Below are positions 17,989 to 27,078 of a DNA stretch of 64,000 nt, piece after piece. The DNA is from Nitrosospira multiformis (GTDB lineage: Bacteria; Pseudomonadota; Gammaproteobacteria; Burkholderiales; Nitrosomonadaceae). Made by a program: the position numbers and the translations under genes. Under the pieces are notes generated by a model. That model ran no database searches and had not been told where the DNA came from. It was given only the letters and a program-made list of their open reading frames with translations. Position 1 is the first letter of the stretch. Each line of letters opens with the position of its first letter. The stretch is taken from the NCBI RefSeq assembly GCF_900103165.1, contig NZ_FNKY01000001.1, positions 1,736,001 to 1,800,000 of the forward strand, written 5' to 3'.

Positions 17989-20940
17989 ATGAATGATAAA
18001 TCCGAGGATTGCGATTGCTGTGCAGGCACAGACGCCGAAACGCCAAAGCGTCTTTACAATCGGCCAGGATTGTCGGAAATCGCTTATCGTACCGGCACGC
18101 ATCACGAGTTCAAGGAGTCGATGCTGGCCCGGCTTTCGTCCGCTGATCTTCCGGCACTTGCCCAGTTAACGGCGCGCGATGATGCCGACTTCGGGATTGC
18201 TTTATGCGATGCCGCCGCCACCATGCTGGATGTGCTCAGCTTTTACCAGGAACGCATCGCCAACGAGAATTTTCTTCGCACGGCGGGTGAGCGGCGCTCC
18301 ATCCTAGAACTGGCCAGGCTCATTGGTTACGAACTGGCGCCGGGTGTTGCGGCGTCCACCCATCTGGCGTTCACCTTGCAGGATGCTCCTGGATTGCCAC
18401 GAGGTGTTGCCGAAACAGTGACGATTCCCATCGGTTCGCGTGTACAAAGCGTGCCTGGTCCGGATGAACAGCCGCAATCATTCGAAACAGTGGAGGCCAT
18501 CCAGGCACGGCCCGAATGGAATGTATTCAAGGCAAAAATGCGCGAAATGAAAGCGCTGGGGTTGGGTACAGAGGTCATTTACCTCCATGGTATTGCCACG
18601 CAGCTCAAGGCTGGGGATGCACTGTTGTTCGTTAGTTCCGAGCGGGAGAACGATACTGGGAGCGAGAACTGGAATTTTCGCCGTATCCAACGCGTGGTAC
18701 TCGATAGTATTGCAAATTGCACTGTTGTCGCTTTGGAACGTGAACTGGACATGAATCCATCGGGCACGTCAGCCAGTAAGCCCAAGGTTTATGCTTTGCG
18801 CCTTCGCGCTTCGCTGTTTGGTCATAATGCACCTGACTGGCGTGTTATGGGCGAGGGTGTAAAGAGAGGTTATCTGGGGCTAGGGCCAACCTCTGATATC
18901 ACCGATATGCAATGGCCCGGTTTCACAATTGCCGACATCTCCGACCCGCCGTCCGGCACCGCTACGGGCACCGGTCTATACGGTGAATATTTCGATACCC
19001 AGAATCTGACTAAGCGCAAACTTGTGCGCCTCGACGCCACAGTGAATTTCGACTGGGGGGAAGGCTCGCCTGATTCCGTAATCGCTAGTAATACTTTCTC
19101 AGCGCGCTGGACAGGTTGGGTGCACGCTCCATCGACCGGTATGTATACGTTTTATACTTATTCCGACGACGGTGTCCGGTTGTGGGTGAACGGTCAGTTA
19201 CTCATCGACGATTGGAATGTCCGCGCTCCCATTGAACGCAGCGGTCAGATCCGGCTCACAGCCGAAAAAAAATACGATGTTAAACTGGAATTCTTTGAGA
19301 ATCAAGGCGGTGCGGTCATGAAGCTGTCATGGCGGCCGCCACGCCCACTCAGCAAAGAAGTCATTCCACAAAACCGACTCTATCCCCGAAATATTCATAC
19401 TTTACACCTTGATAGTATTTACACACAGATTCTGCCCAATAGTTGGCTGCTACTCTCCACGCCGGAAGATCAAGAATTGTATCGGATAGAAACTATAGCT
19501 GAGGATTCCCGCGCCGCTTTTACCCTGACAGGCAAGACCACGCGCCTAGTTCTCCAGGGCGAAAATCTGCGAGAACTCTTCAATGAGCGGCTACGGGAAA
19601 CCGCGGTATTTGCGCACAGTGACGAACTTATACTGGCGGAATTTCCCATCATCACTGATATTTCGGGAAACTCTCTGCACACTGACCGCATGGTAAAAGA
19701 CCTCATGCCTGGGCGCATACTGATACTCAGCGGTACGACTACCGCAGGTGTTGAAGCCAGCGAGGTGTTGACGCTCCTGAAAGCCGAACTGGACAGTGGC
19801 ACCAGCAATCTGTTTTTTACTACGTCGCTGCAAAATAATTACAAACGCGCCACGATCAAGCTCTACGCGAATGTGGCAAGCGCCACGCATGGGGAAATAG
19901 TGAGCGAGCCTGTGGGGAGCGGCAATGCGGCCCGCGCGAATCAATCTTTTACGTTGCGGCAGTCGCCGCTGACTCATGTCAGCGCCGCAACCGCCAGCGG
20001 CCGAGCCTCGACACTGGAACTGCGGGTTAACGATTTGCTCTGGCGTGAAGTCCCGTCTTTATTCGGCCGGGCAGCTGCCGATTCTGTCTACGCGTTGACT
20101 ACCGATGATGCTGGGCGCACGAGTGTGGCGTTTGGTGACGGTATTGAGGGTGCGCGTTTGCCTTCGGGACAAGACAATATTCGCGCGCGGTACCGCAAGG
20201 GTATTGGCGTCGCCGGCAATGTTTCGGCCGGTAAGCTGAGCAATCTGTTGAGCCGCCCTTACAGCGTAAACGAGGTCATCAATCCGCTGACGGCCAGCGG
20301 CGGGCAGGATGCCGAAAGCGGTGATGCCGCGCGCGCAAATGCGCCGCGCACGGTGTTGACACTTGATCGCGCGGTTTCGATTCAGGATTACGAAGACTTT
20401 GCGCGCAGCTTCGCGGGAATCGCTAAGGCTCACGCCACGTGGATCGCGGCAGGTCCTGGAAGAGGTGTGTTTATTACAGTGTCGGGCGAGCAAGGCGCGT
20501 CCGTACTTGAGGACAGCAGGACTTTTCGAAACTTGCTGGCGGCGTTGCGTCAGTATGGGGATGTGCTATTGCCGCTGCGGCTGAGCAGCTACCGCCCTGC
20601 GGCATTCAGGTTGCGTGCGGCCGTCAAGGTAGCTGCAGATGCTCAGGTTGATTTGGTGCTGACCCAGGTCAAGACTGCTTTACAGACTGAATTTGGATTC
20701 GACAAGAGGTGCTTTGGTCAGATGGTTTCGATCGACGAGGTGATGGCAGTGCTGCATGGTGTGGCTGGGTTGGAGGCAGTCAACGTGCTGCGCCTCTACC
20801 GTTTCGATGAAGGTGCGATGCCGCGCCTTGAGCCTCGGCTTTTCGCTCGCTTGCCGGAAGCTTCGTTAATATCTCTGCCGCGACCTGCGGAATTGTTACT
20901 GCTCGATGCAGGATCACTTATTGTAGAGCAGATGCCATGA
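17989..20940 (+). CDS. Second baseplate J-like protein with an inserted PA14 domain (Afp12-like)
   Basis: A second wedge protein of 983 residues. N-terminal motifs (RPGLSEIAYRTGTHHEFKESML; DFGIALCDAAATMLDVLSFYQERIANENFLRTAGERRSILELARLIGYEL) and the C-terminal J core (APRTVLTLDRAVSIQDYEDFARSFAGIAKAHATW) match the baseplate family. Between them, residues about 328-453 form a PA14-type module: GLYGEYFDTQNLTKRKLVR, FSARWTGWVHAPSTGMYTFYTYSDDGVRLWVNGQLLIDDW and VKLEFFENQGGAVMKLSW. PA14 domains usually bind glycans. The insertion lies in a loop between folded parts and the frame is intact, so a surface-exposed receptor-binding role is plausible but unproven. Confidence 0.88.
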   Translation: MNDKSEDCDCCAGTDAETPKRLYNRPGLSEIAYRTGTHHEFKESMLARLSSADLPALAQLTARDDADFGIALCDAAATMLDVLSFYQERIANENFLRTAGERRSILELARLIGYELAPGVAASTHLAFTLQDAPGLPRGVAETVTIPIGSRVQSVPGPDEQPQSFETVEAIQARPEWNVFKAKMREMKALGLGTEVIYLHGIATQLKAGDALLFVSSERENDTGSENWNFRRIQRVVLDSIANCTVVALERELDMNPSGTSASKPKVYALRLRASLFGHNAPDWRVMGEGVKRGYLGLGPTSDITDMQWPGFTIADISDPPSGTATGTGLYGEYFDTQNLTKRKLVRLDATVNFDWGEGSPDSVIASNTFSARWTGWVHAPSTGMYTFYTYSDDGVRLWVNGQLLIDDWNVRAPIERSGQIRLTAEKKYDVKLEFFENQGGAVMKLSWRPPRPLSKEVIPQNRLYPRNIHTLHLDSIYTQILPNSWLLLSTPEDQELYRIETIAEDSRAAFTLTGKTTRLVLQGENLRELFNERLRETAVFAHSDELILAEFPIITDISGNSLHTDRMVKDLMPGRILILSGTTTAGVEASEVLTLLKAELDSGTSNLFFTTSLQNNYKRATIKLYANVASATHGEIVSEPVGSGNAARANQSFTLRQSPLTHVSAATASGRASTLELRVNDLLWREVPSLFGRAAADSVYALTTDDAGRTSVAFGDGIEGARLPSGQDNIRARYRKGIGVAGNVSAGKLSNLLSRPYSVNEVINPLTASGGQDAESGDAARANAPRTVLTLDRAVSIQDYEDFARSFAGIAKAHATWIAAGPGRGVFITVSGEQGASVLEDSRTFRNLLAALRQYGDVLLPLRLSSYRPAAFRLRAAVKVAADAQVDLVLTQVKTALQTEFGFDKRCFGQMVSIDEVMAVLHGVAGLEAVNVLRLYRFDEGAMPRLEPRLFARLPEASLISLPRPAELLLLDAGSLIVEQMP

Positions 20941-22958
20941 ATAGTTTCGATGCGGAGAAGCTTTACCATCTGCTGCCCTCCATTCATCGTATCCGAGATG
21001 AGGAACAAGGCGGGCCGCTCAAGGCGCTGCTTACAGTGATAGCGGAGCAGGTCAAGGTGATGGAAGAGAATATCGAGCAGCTTTATGATGATCAGTTCGT
21101 CGAAACCTGTGCCGATTGGGTTGTCCCTTATATTGGAGACCTGATAGGTTATCGCGTGCTCCATGGTGCCACGGAGCGGATAAGCAGTCCCCGTGCGGAA
21201 GTTGCTCATACTATTGCGTTACGCCGCCGCAAAGGTACAGCCTCAGTACTGGAGCAGCTGGCACGTGACGTAACCGGGTGGAACGCACGCGCGGTAGAAT
21301 TTTTTCAGACGCTTGCCACCACGCAGCACATGAACCACATACGTCTCAATAACCATTACGCTCCCGAGTTGCGCAAATGGGAATCGCTCGAATATGTTGG
21401 CACCGCTTTTGACACCATCGCGCATACGGTGGATGTTAGGCGAATCGCCTCGGGACGAGGCCGTTACAATATTCCCAACGTCGGGCTATTTCTGTGGCCT
21501 ATTGAATCACATTCGCTCACGCGCTCGACAGCTGTGAAAGTAGATGGCAGGCGCTGGCGCATCAGTCCGCTCAATCACGATATGCCTTTGTACAACCGGC
21601 CGGAAGCGGAAACACACATCACCCACTTGGCCGAACACGTAAACGTGCCGATGCCCCTCTCGCGTCGAGTTTTGCATGAGGACGTGCGTCCCGTCTCCCA
21701 GTATTATGGCGAGGGACTTAGCCTTGCGTTGTATGTAGACGACACGATGCAACCGGTAACCAATATAAAAATTTGCAACCTCAGCGGTGATGACGCGAAC
21801 TGGGCGCATCTGCCGGAAGAGGAGAAATATGCAATCGACCCTGTTCTGGGCCGTGTGGCATTGCCGGAAGGTGTGCCCGCCACAAAGGTTGAGGTTACGC
21901 ATCACTACGGTTTTGGCGCACGGATAGGCGGGGGCGAGTATGAGCGCGGGCAAAGCTTTGCTGCTTCCGTGGATCAAATCGTTTCGAACGCGCCAGGCCA
22001 TCACCCCACGATTACAGCCGCTCTTGCCGCGCTCGCCGGCAATGGGGTAGTTGAAATCCAGGATAACGGACGATATGAGGAAGCGCTGAGCGTTCAGGTG
22101 CTAGCCGGTAAACGTATCGAGCTTCGTGCCAAGAATGAATGCCGCCCCAGCTTGGTGCTGACGGATGAAATGACCGTGACTGGCGGGGTGGATAGCGAGT
22201 TCGTCCTCAATGGATTGCTGGTGAGCGGAAAGAAATTGCGTGTACCGGCAACTGCTGGGAACCGGTTACGGCACTTGCGTATTGCCCACACGACGCTGGT
22301 GCCGGGCTTGGCACTGACGCCTGAGGGAAATCCCGTTCATCGCAATGAGCCGAGCCTGGTAGTTGAAACTGCCAATACCGAGGTCAATATCGAGCGAGCC
22401 ATTATCGGTGGTTTACGCTCTGGCGCTGATGTGAAGCTGGCGCTTGTTGACAGTATTCTGGATGCAACACATGTCGACGGTATAGCAAGCGCTGGTCTTG
22501 ATGATATACAGGAGGGAGGCAGCCTATCCATGTATGGGTGCACCAGCATCGGGAAGCTGCACGCAACTGCGATGCCCTTCATCTCGAACAGTGTATTGCT
22601 TGCTACGCCGGCTCAAGGCGATACCTGGGTGGCACCTGTGCAGGTTAAACAAAGACAGACTGGTTGCATCCGCTTCAGCTGGTTGCCTCGTGACGCACGA
22701 GTGCCGCGCCGTTACCGCTGCCAACCGGATGCAGGATCAATGGCCGCGCCTCGCATACTCTCTTTGCGTTATGGCACTCCTTTCTACTGCTGGCTGTCCG
22801 CAACCACCGCCAATGCGATTCGGCGGGGAGCGGAAGACGAGGGCGAAATGGGAGCGTATCACCATTTGCATGCACCCCAACGCGAAATCAATTTACGTGT
22901 CAGGCTCGACGAATATCTGCGCGCCGGCCTTGAGGCAGGAATTTTTTATGAGATATAA
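20937..22958 (+). CDS. Phage tail protein I-like baseplate protein with extended C-terminus
   Basis: The N-terminal 180 residues match the gpI/TIGR02242-like tail protein pattern: YHLLPSIHRIRDEEQGGPLKALLTVIAEQVKVMEENIEQLYDDQFVETCADWVVPYIGDLIGYR. AHTIALRRRKGTASVLEQLARDVTGW follows. The remaining 490 residues are variable. Residues about 360-520 (GVVEIQDNGRYEEALSVQVLAGKRIELRAKN; VLNGLLVSGKKLRVPA) look like short parallel-beta repeats. In eCIS such proteins link the wedge to the fibres. It overlaps the PA14-bearing gene by 4 bp, and the spike/fibre candidate starts 12 bp downstream, so an adaptor role is a reasonable inference. Confidence 0.82.
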   Translation: MNSFDAEKLYHLLPSIHRIRDEEQGGPLKALLTVIAEQVKVMEENIEQLYDDQFVETCADWVVPYIGDLIGYRVLHGATERISSPRAEVAHTIALRRRKGTASVLEQLARDVTGWNARAVEFFQTLATTQHMNHIRLNNHYAPELRKWESLEYVGTAFDTIAHTVDVRRIASGRGRYNIPNVGLFLWPIESHSLTRSTAVKVDGRRWRISPLNHDMPLYNRPEAETHITHLAEHVNVPMPLSRRVLHEDVRPVSQYYGEGLSLALYVDDTMQPVTNIKICNLSGDDANWAHLPEEEKYAIDPVLGRVALPEGVPATKVEVTHHYGFGARIGGGEYERGQSFAASVDQIVSNAPGHHPTITAALAALAGNGVVEIQDNGRYEEALSVQVLAGKRIELRAKNECRPSLVLTDEMTVTGGVDSEFVLNGLLVSGKKLRVPATAGNRLRHLRIAHTTLVPGLALTPEGNPVHRNEPSLVVETANTEVNIERAIIGGLRSGADVKLALVDSILDATHVDGIASAGLDDIQEGGSLSMYGCTSIGKLHATAMPFISNSVLLATPAQGDTWVAPVQVKQRQTGCIRFSWLPRDARVPRRYRCQPDAGSMAAPRILSLRYGTPFYCWLSATTANAIRRGAEDEGEMGAYHHLHAPQREINLRVRLDEYLRAGLEAGIFYEI

Positions 22959-22970
22959 GGGGACACAACC

Positions 22971-25900
22971 ATGACGTTCGATTCCAGCCGATTCACGTTT
23001 GATGCCTGGCGGGATTTCCTTGGTGTAGTCATGCAGCAGGGTCGGGTGCAGCTTGATTCCGACTGGAACGAGCTTGTCGTCCAATTTCTCCGCCGGATGC
23101 AGGCCGGGTCACTTGATACCATGGGGCCTGCTATTGTGCCACGCGAGACACCCGAAGGTTTTCTCATCAGTGTAGTTGGCGGCACATTGAAAATTGGTGT
23201 CGGTCGCATGTACGTTGATGGACTGCTGGCGGAAAACCATGGCGGTGGAGCAAAAACCTGGGATCCAAGGTTGACTGAACTGAAAGGGGGGGCAGTCGAC
23301 TATACCGCGCAGCCTTATTATCCAGAACCGCTAGCATTGCCGCCCGCAGGCTCGGCTTACCTCGTTTATCTCGACGTATGGCAGCGGGAGGTCACATACC
23401 TGCAATACCCCGAGCTTGTCGAGAAGGCGGTGGGAATCGATACAACCGGTAGGTTGCAAACGGTCTGGCAGGTCAGGATATTGCACCAGATCGGGGATGG
23501 CGTGACCTGCTCATCAGTTACCTCATTAGAGAGATGGAAGACTCTTACCCAATCTTCTAGTGCGCGCTTGTCCACCAGCACGGGTGGAGTGCCCGGTACT
23601 CCTGACCCTTGCCAGATTCCACCCTCCGGGGGATACAAAGGGTTGGAGAATCAGCTCTACCGGGTCGAAATTCATCAGGGTGACCAGCCGGGACCTATAC
23701 TCGCCCATGGTCCGACAACTTTCAAATGGTCGCGTGATAACGCTACTGTAGCGAGCCGGATTAGTCATATAAATCCTGGATACGAAAGTATTGTCGTAGA
23801 GAGCATAGGACGCGATGAAGTGTTGCGTTTTTCCGATGGTGACTGGATTGAAATTACCGATGATGTACGTGAGTTGCAAGGCTATTCTGGGGTGATGTGC
23901 CGAATCAGGATTGGCGGTGGGGTGGATGCTGCCACGAATACCATTGTACTAACGAAACCTTTGCCAGAAGGTACGTTTCCCTCCAGCGAGGAGCCGATTG
24001 ACCCATCACGCAACACTCGTGTACGGCGTTGGGATCACAAGGGGCGGATTTTACGAGCGGACGGGACCGTTTATTTTGATCTTGATTCACCCGATAGCGG
24101 AGGAGAGGTCTCCGAAGGCGTAATTCCAGTGCCGGATCAGCATACGTCTTTATTTCTGGAGAATGGTATTCTCGTTCGTTTTGGTTCGGCTTCAGAAGGA
24201 GGAATTTCTCATACCGGCGACTACTGGAATTTTGCCGCGCGGACGATTGATGCTTCTATAGAAATTCTTAACGAAGCGCCTCCGCTTGGCATACACCACC
24301 ATTATGCACGCTTGGCAATAGTTACTTTCCCCCCCGCTGCTTCTCTCCCGATTGTCTCCGATTGCCGCGTGCTATGGCCGCCCGAATTCGAGGCGGAAGG
24401 TGATTGTGCATGTGATCAATGCGTGAAACCTGGAATTGATACGTTGCAAAAGGCTATTGATACCCTGGCGAAAACCGGTGGTGTCATCTGTCTTGCCGCA
24501 GGCATCTACTACCTTACTAACCCGCTGAGCATCACGAAGATCAGGTCGCTGCGTATTCGGGGGAAAGGTTGGCGTACATTACTGATAGCCAGCCATGACT
24601 TAACCGCAGTTGCTCAGGTTAAAGACAGTCAAAATATCGTGATCGAGAATCTTGCAATTATAGGGGCGGGATTAGGCAATAAGCCGATCAATTTAATTAA
24701 TGTGCGCAATACTTCAGGTTTGGAGCTGGATCACCTTAATTTGTTCGCAATGCCACCTGACAATATCCCCGGTGTTCCTGTGTCCACTACGGGCGTATCC
24801 CTCAGCGGGTACATACTGGGATTTCGGATGCGCGAATGCTCAGTAATGGCGGAAGTGGGAATAGGAAGCGACGTGAAGCAAGGGATGTCATTCGTGAGCG
24901 CGCTGGCTGTGACTGACAACCTGTTTGTTTGCAGTCGCATTGGTATCGGTTTGTCTTCCGAATTTTTCCATCACAGCGAAACGCGAATCGCACATAACCG
25001 CGTATTTGGCACAGAGCAAGTTGGTATTCAGATTCTCGGCGCAGCATTGCCCGGTTCCAGTTGTTTGGTCGAAGCCAATGTATTGCATCTACTTTACCCG
25101 TCTGGGAACGCTATCGTGGTTGGCGTTGACGGCCTGCGCATTGTGGGGAATGAGATTTTGGGCCCAGATAAGGATGTGGAAGGGAGTGGTGTGAACGGAG
25201 TGGTGCTCGAACCTGGATTGGACCCGCGAGGTATCGGCCACTGCTGGATTACCGGCAACCGGATTGCCAACATGCACGGGTCAGGCATTGCCATCCGCAC
25301 ATTCGTTGGCTCGGCCATGATCAAACAGAACGTTATTGAGCGTACAGGATGTGGCATCGCTTTCACCGATGCGGGCAGCGCAGGGCATCTGAGCATTGAG
25401 AACAATCATCTGTTAGAAATTGCTGCCGATGCTGAATCCGGCAGGCCCGTGGTCGCAATCCAGGTGCTGGCTACGCTCCACACCGACATCACGGATAACA
25501 TTGTCAACGGCTTTGCGGTCAATCAGACGAAGGCGCGAAATGGGGCTGCCATCCTGGTTATTGGCGGTGGCGATATTCGCATTAGGGGAAATCATCTATC
25601 CGATCTAGGACCGCGAGAAAAGAACACCTACTATATTACTAGTATAGAGCTGGTAATACCATTCAAGTCAGTTTCCGTTGAGGACAACACGATCATTCGT
25701 AGGGAGGGGGGGACTGTCCAATCCTCGAAGTGGCAGGCGATTCGCATCGTACCGCCTACGGCTGGAAGTACGCAGGTACATACAGATATCATGATACTTC
25801 CCCGAGGAGAGAATGCTTTTTTTCTACTGACAGGCAGCCGATTATTTCAGGTGGAGCTAACGTCGGATCTTGACGCTCCCGTTACAATTAGCGGGAATAA

Positions 25901-26234
25901 GATTGTGGTTCAAAATAGCGAAATGCCGATTGTACAAGTGGAAGGTGACATTAGCATTTTATTTAGTGGAAATAATTGCATGGCTTGGGCGGCAGAGAGT
26001 ATTTGGGGGTCAGAATTAGCTACCATCATGATAAAGGTCGCGCGAAGTTCGAGCGCTGTCATAATCAGCCAAAATCAGATTCGTTCGTCTAAACTTAATT
26101 CCGTTATTGTTTCCGGCCCCAGCCCTCAGGATATCCCGAATTTTACGGTAATGGGCAACATTACGGATGGAATTAAAATCGGTAGCGACCGTCTGGGTGA
26201 GCCATGGAAGCAATTGAATATCATCAGAGGATAA
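22971..26234 (+). CDS. Large beta-helix spike/fibre candidate with a DUF6519-like N-terminus
   Basis: The 1087-residue protein starts TFDSSRFTFDAWRDFLGVVMQQGRVQLDSDWNE, the start of the DUF6519-type proteins that end many eCIS baseplate gene clusters. A CDQCVKPGIDTLQKAIDTLAKTGGVICLAAGIYYL segment near 480 opens a right-handed parallel beta-helix that runs to the end, with repeated turns (IRIRGKGWRTL, HCWITGNRIANMHGSGIAIR, LSIENNHLLEI, ISGNKIVVQNSE). Parallel beta-helices are common in phage tail spikes and polysaccharide-active or binding proteins. No lyase active site was identified. Target binding is the most likely role, by fold and position at the end of the cluster. Confidence 0.8.
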   Translation: MTFDSSRFTFDAWRDFLGVVMQQGRVQLDSDWNELVVQFLRRMQAGSLDTMGPAIVPRETPEGFLISVVGGTLKIGVGRMYVDGLLAENHGGGAKTWDPRLTELKGGAVDYTAQPYYPEPLALPPAGSAYLVYLDVWQREVTYLQYPELVEKAVGIDTTGRLQTVWQVRILHQIGDGVTCSSVTSLERWKTLTQSSSARLSTSTGGVPGTPDPCQIPPSGGYKGLENQLYRVEIHQGDQPGPILAHGPTTFKWSRDNATVASRISHINPGYESIVVESIGRDEVLRFSDGDWIEITDDVRELQGYSGVMCRIRIGGGVDAATNTIVLTKPLPEGTFPSSEEPIDPSRNTRVRRWDHKGRILRADGTVYFDLDSPDSGGEVSEGVIPVPDQHTSLFLENGILVRFGSASEGGISHTGDYWNFAARTIDASIEILNEAPPLGIHHHYARLAIVTFPPAASLPIVSDCRVLWPPEFEAEGDCACDQCVKPGIDTLQKAIDTLAKTGGVICLAAGIYYLTNPLSITKIRSLRIRGKGWRTLLIASHDLTAVAQVKDSQNIVIENLAIIGAGLGNKPINLINVRNTSGLELDHLNLFAMPPDNIPGVPVSTTGVSLSGYILGFRMRECSVMAEVGIGSDVKQGMSFVSALAVTDNLFVCSRIGIGLSSEFFHHSETRIAHNRVFGTEQVGIQILGAALPGSSCLVEANVLHLLYPSGNAIVVGVDGLRIVGNEILGPDKDVEGSGVNGVVLEPGLDPRGIGHCWITGNRIANMHGSGIAIRTFVGSAMIKQNVIERTGCGIAFTDAGSAGHLSIENNHLLEIAADAESGRPVVAIQVLATLHTDITDNIVNGFAVNQTKARNGAAILVIGGGDIRIRGNHLSDLGPREKNTYYITSIELVIPFKSVSVEDNTIIRREGGTVQSSKWQAIRIVPPTAGSTQVHTDIMILPRGENAFFLLTGSRLFQVELTSDLDAPVTISGNKIVVQNSEMPIVQVEGDISILFSGNNCMAWAAESIWGSELATIMIKVARSSSAVIISQNQIRSSKLNSVIVSGPSPQDIPNFTVMGNITDGIKIGSDRLGEPWKQLNIIRG

Positions 26235-26249
26235 AACGGAATCTTAACT

Positions 26250-26765
26250 ATGCACATTACCGCTGTCACAACTGAAAAGAATCTGGATGAGCTGCTTCGC
26301 AAGCTTAACATTAATCTGAATCCTGCTGAACTCGTTCGTATTCGCGATGCGACGCTTGAGATTAATCCACATCTGCGCACCGAGGGAAATTTCAAGCCGG
26401 GTACGGTAATCATGTTGCCCAATCTGGAGCAACTTGACCTAAACGCTTTGACCAATCAGAACGATGTGAACACATCATCGAATAGTATTGAATTGATTAT
26501 AAATGGAATAAAGACACACGGTAGGCTATTGATAGACGAATTAAGGTTGAATAGCAAAAAGATTGATAAGTCGGCTAAGCTGCTTAGATCACTGAAGAAA
26601 CAATCCAGGAGTACGGAGTCGACGGAAGCAGCGGTTTTGGCGGAAAAATTTGAAAGCACCCTTGAGGCTGAGCGTGCGGCAAATGAAGAGGCACTGAACA
26701 GCTTACCTAGAGAAATAGCTGTTCTCCAAAGTGATTTGTCAGTACTGCTTAAGAACTTGGATTAG
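26250..26765 (+). CDS. LysM-like/coiled-coil protein ending the eCIS locus
   Basis: The 171-residue protein is last in the operon, 15 bp after the beta-helix gene. Residues about 8-62 look like a LysM-type unit: EKNLDELLRKLNINLNPAELVRIRDATLEINPHLRTEGNFKPGTVIMLPNLEQL. The rest is predicted helical and charged, with heptad-like spacing (IDELRLNSKKIDKSAKLLRSLKKQ; EAERAANEEALNSLPREIAVLQSDLSVLL). No signal peptide is visible. It could be a chaperone or clasp for the preceding fibre, or a particle-associated adaptor; neither is shown by the sequence. A start AACTATG without a strong ribosome site suggests coupling to the gene upstream. Confidence 0.75.
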   Translation: MHITAVTTEKNLDELLRKLNINLNPAELVRIRDATLEINPHLRTEGNFKPGTVIMLPNLEQLDLNALTNQNDVNTSSNSIELIINGIKTHGRLLIDELRLNSKKIDKSAKLLRSLKKQSRSTESTEAAVLAEKFESTLEAERAANEEALNSLPREIAVLQSDLSVLLKNLD

Positions 26766-26860
26766 GATTTGTACGCCTTCGTGCAGTAGAAAAATTATCG
26801 TAGAATGGATGCCTATAAATAGCGAATGGATTAAAACAATGATGTCGAAGTATCAAATTA

Positions 26861-27058
26861 ATGGAGATGGACATGGTCGAAATTCAACTGATTGAAAAAC
26901 AGATTGAAGGTCTTGATGACTAGGCTTTCGCCGCGCTTGTGGCTTGGTTTGCCGATTACGAAAATAGCCGATGGGATCGGCAAATTGAGGTGGACCCGCA
27001 TTTCGGAAAATTCGATACTTTCATCGAAGAAGGACTGGCTGAATACCGGAAGGGATAA
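26861..27058 (+). pseudogene. Broken antitoxin gene (internal TAG)
   Basis: Remnant of a small antitoxin. From ATG 26861 (or 26873) the frame reads MVEIQLIEKQIEGLDD and meets a TAG at 26921-26923. The same frame then continues cleanly as AFAALVAWFADYENSRWD and DTFIEEGLAEYRKG to a TAA at 27056-27058. The joined protein resembles a common antitoxin family that ends in 'WDxQIExD...lxEEALxxyrxG' and pairs with RelE-like toxins. Loss by a single nonsense change is the simplest reading. A toxin remnant follows directly. Confidence 0.75.
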
Positions 27059-27078
27059 ACGGCTCCGCTTTAGATGTC

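Noticed and set aside
1147-26765. Temperate prophage
   Set aside because: No capsid, portal, terminase, integrase or lysis genes; the ATPase, DUF4255 and DUF4157 proteins point to an eCIS.
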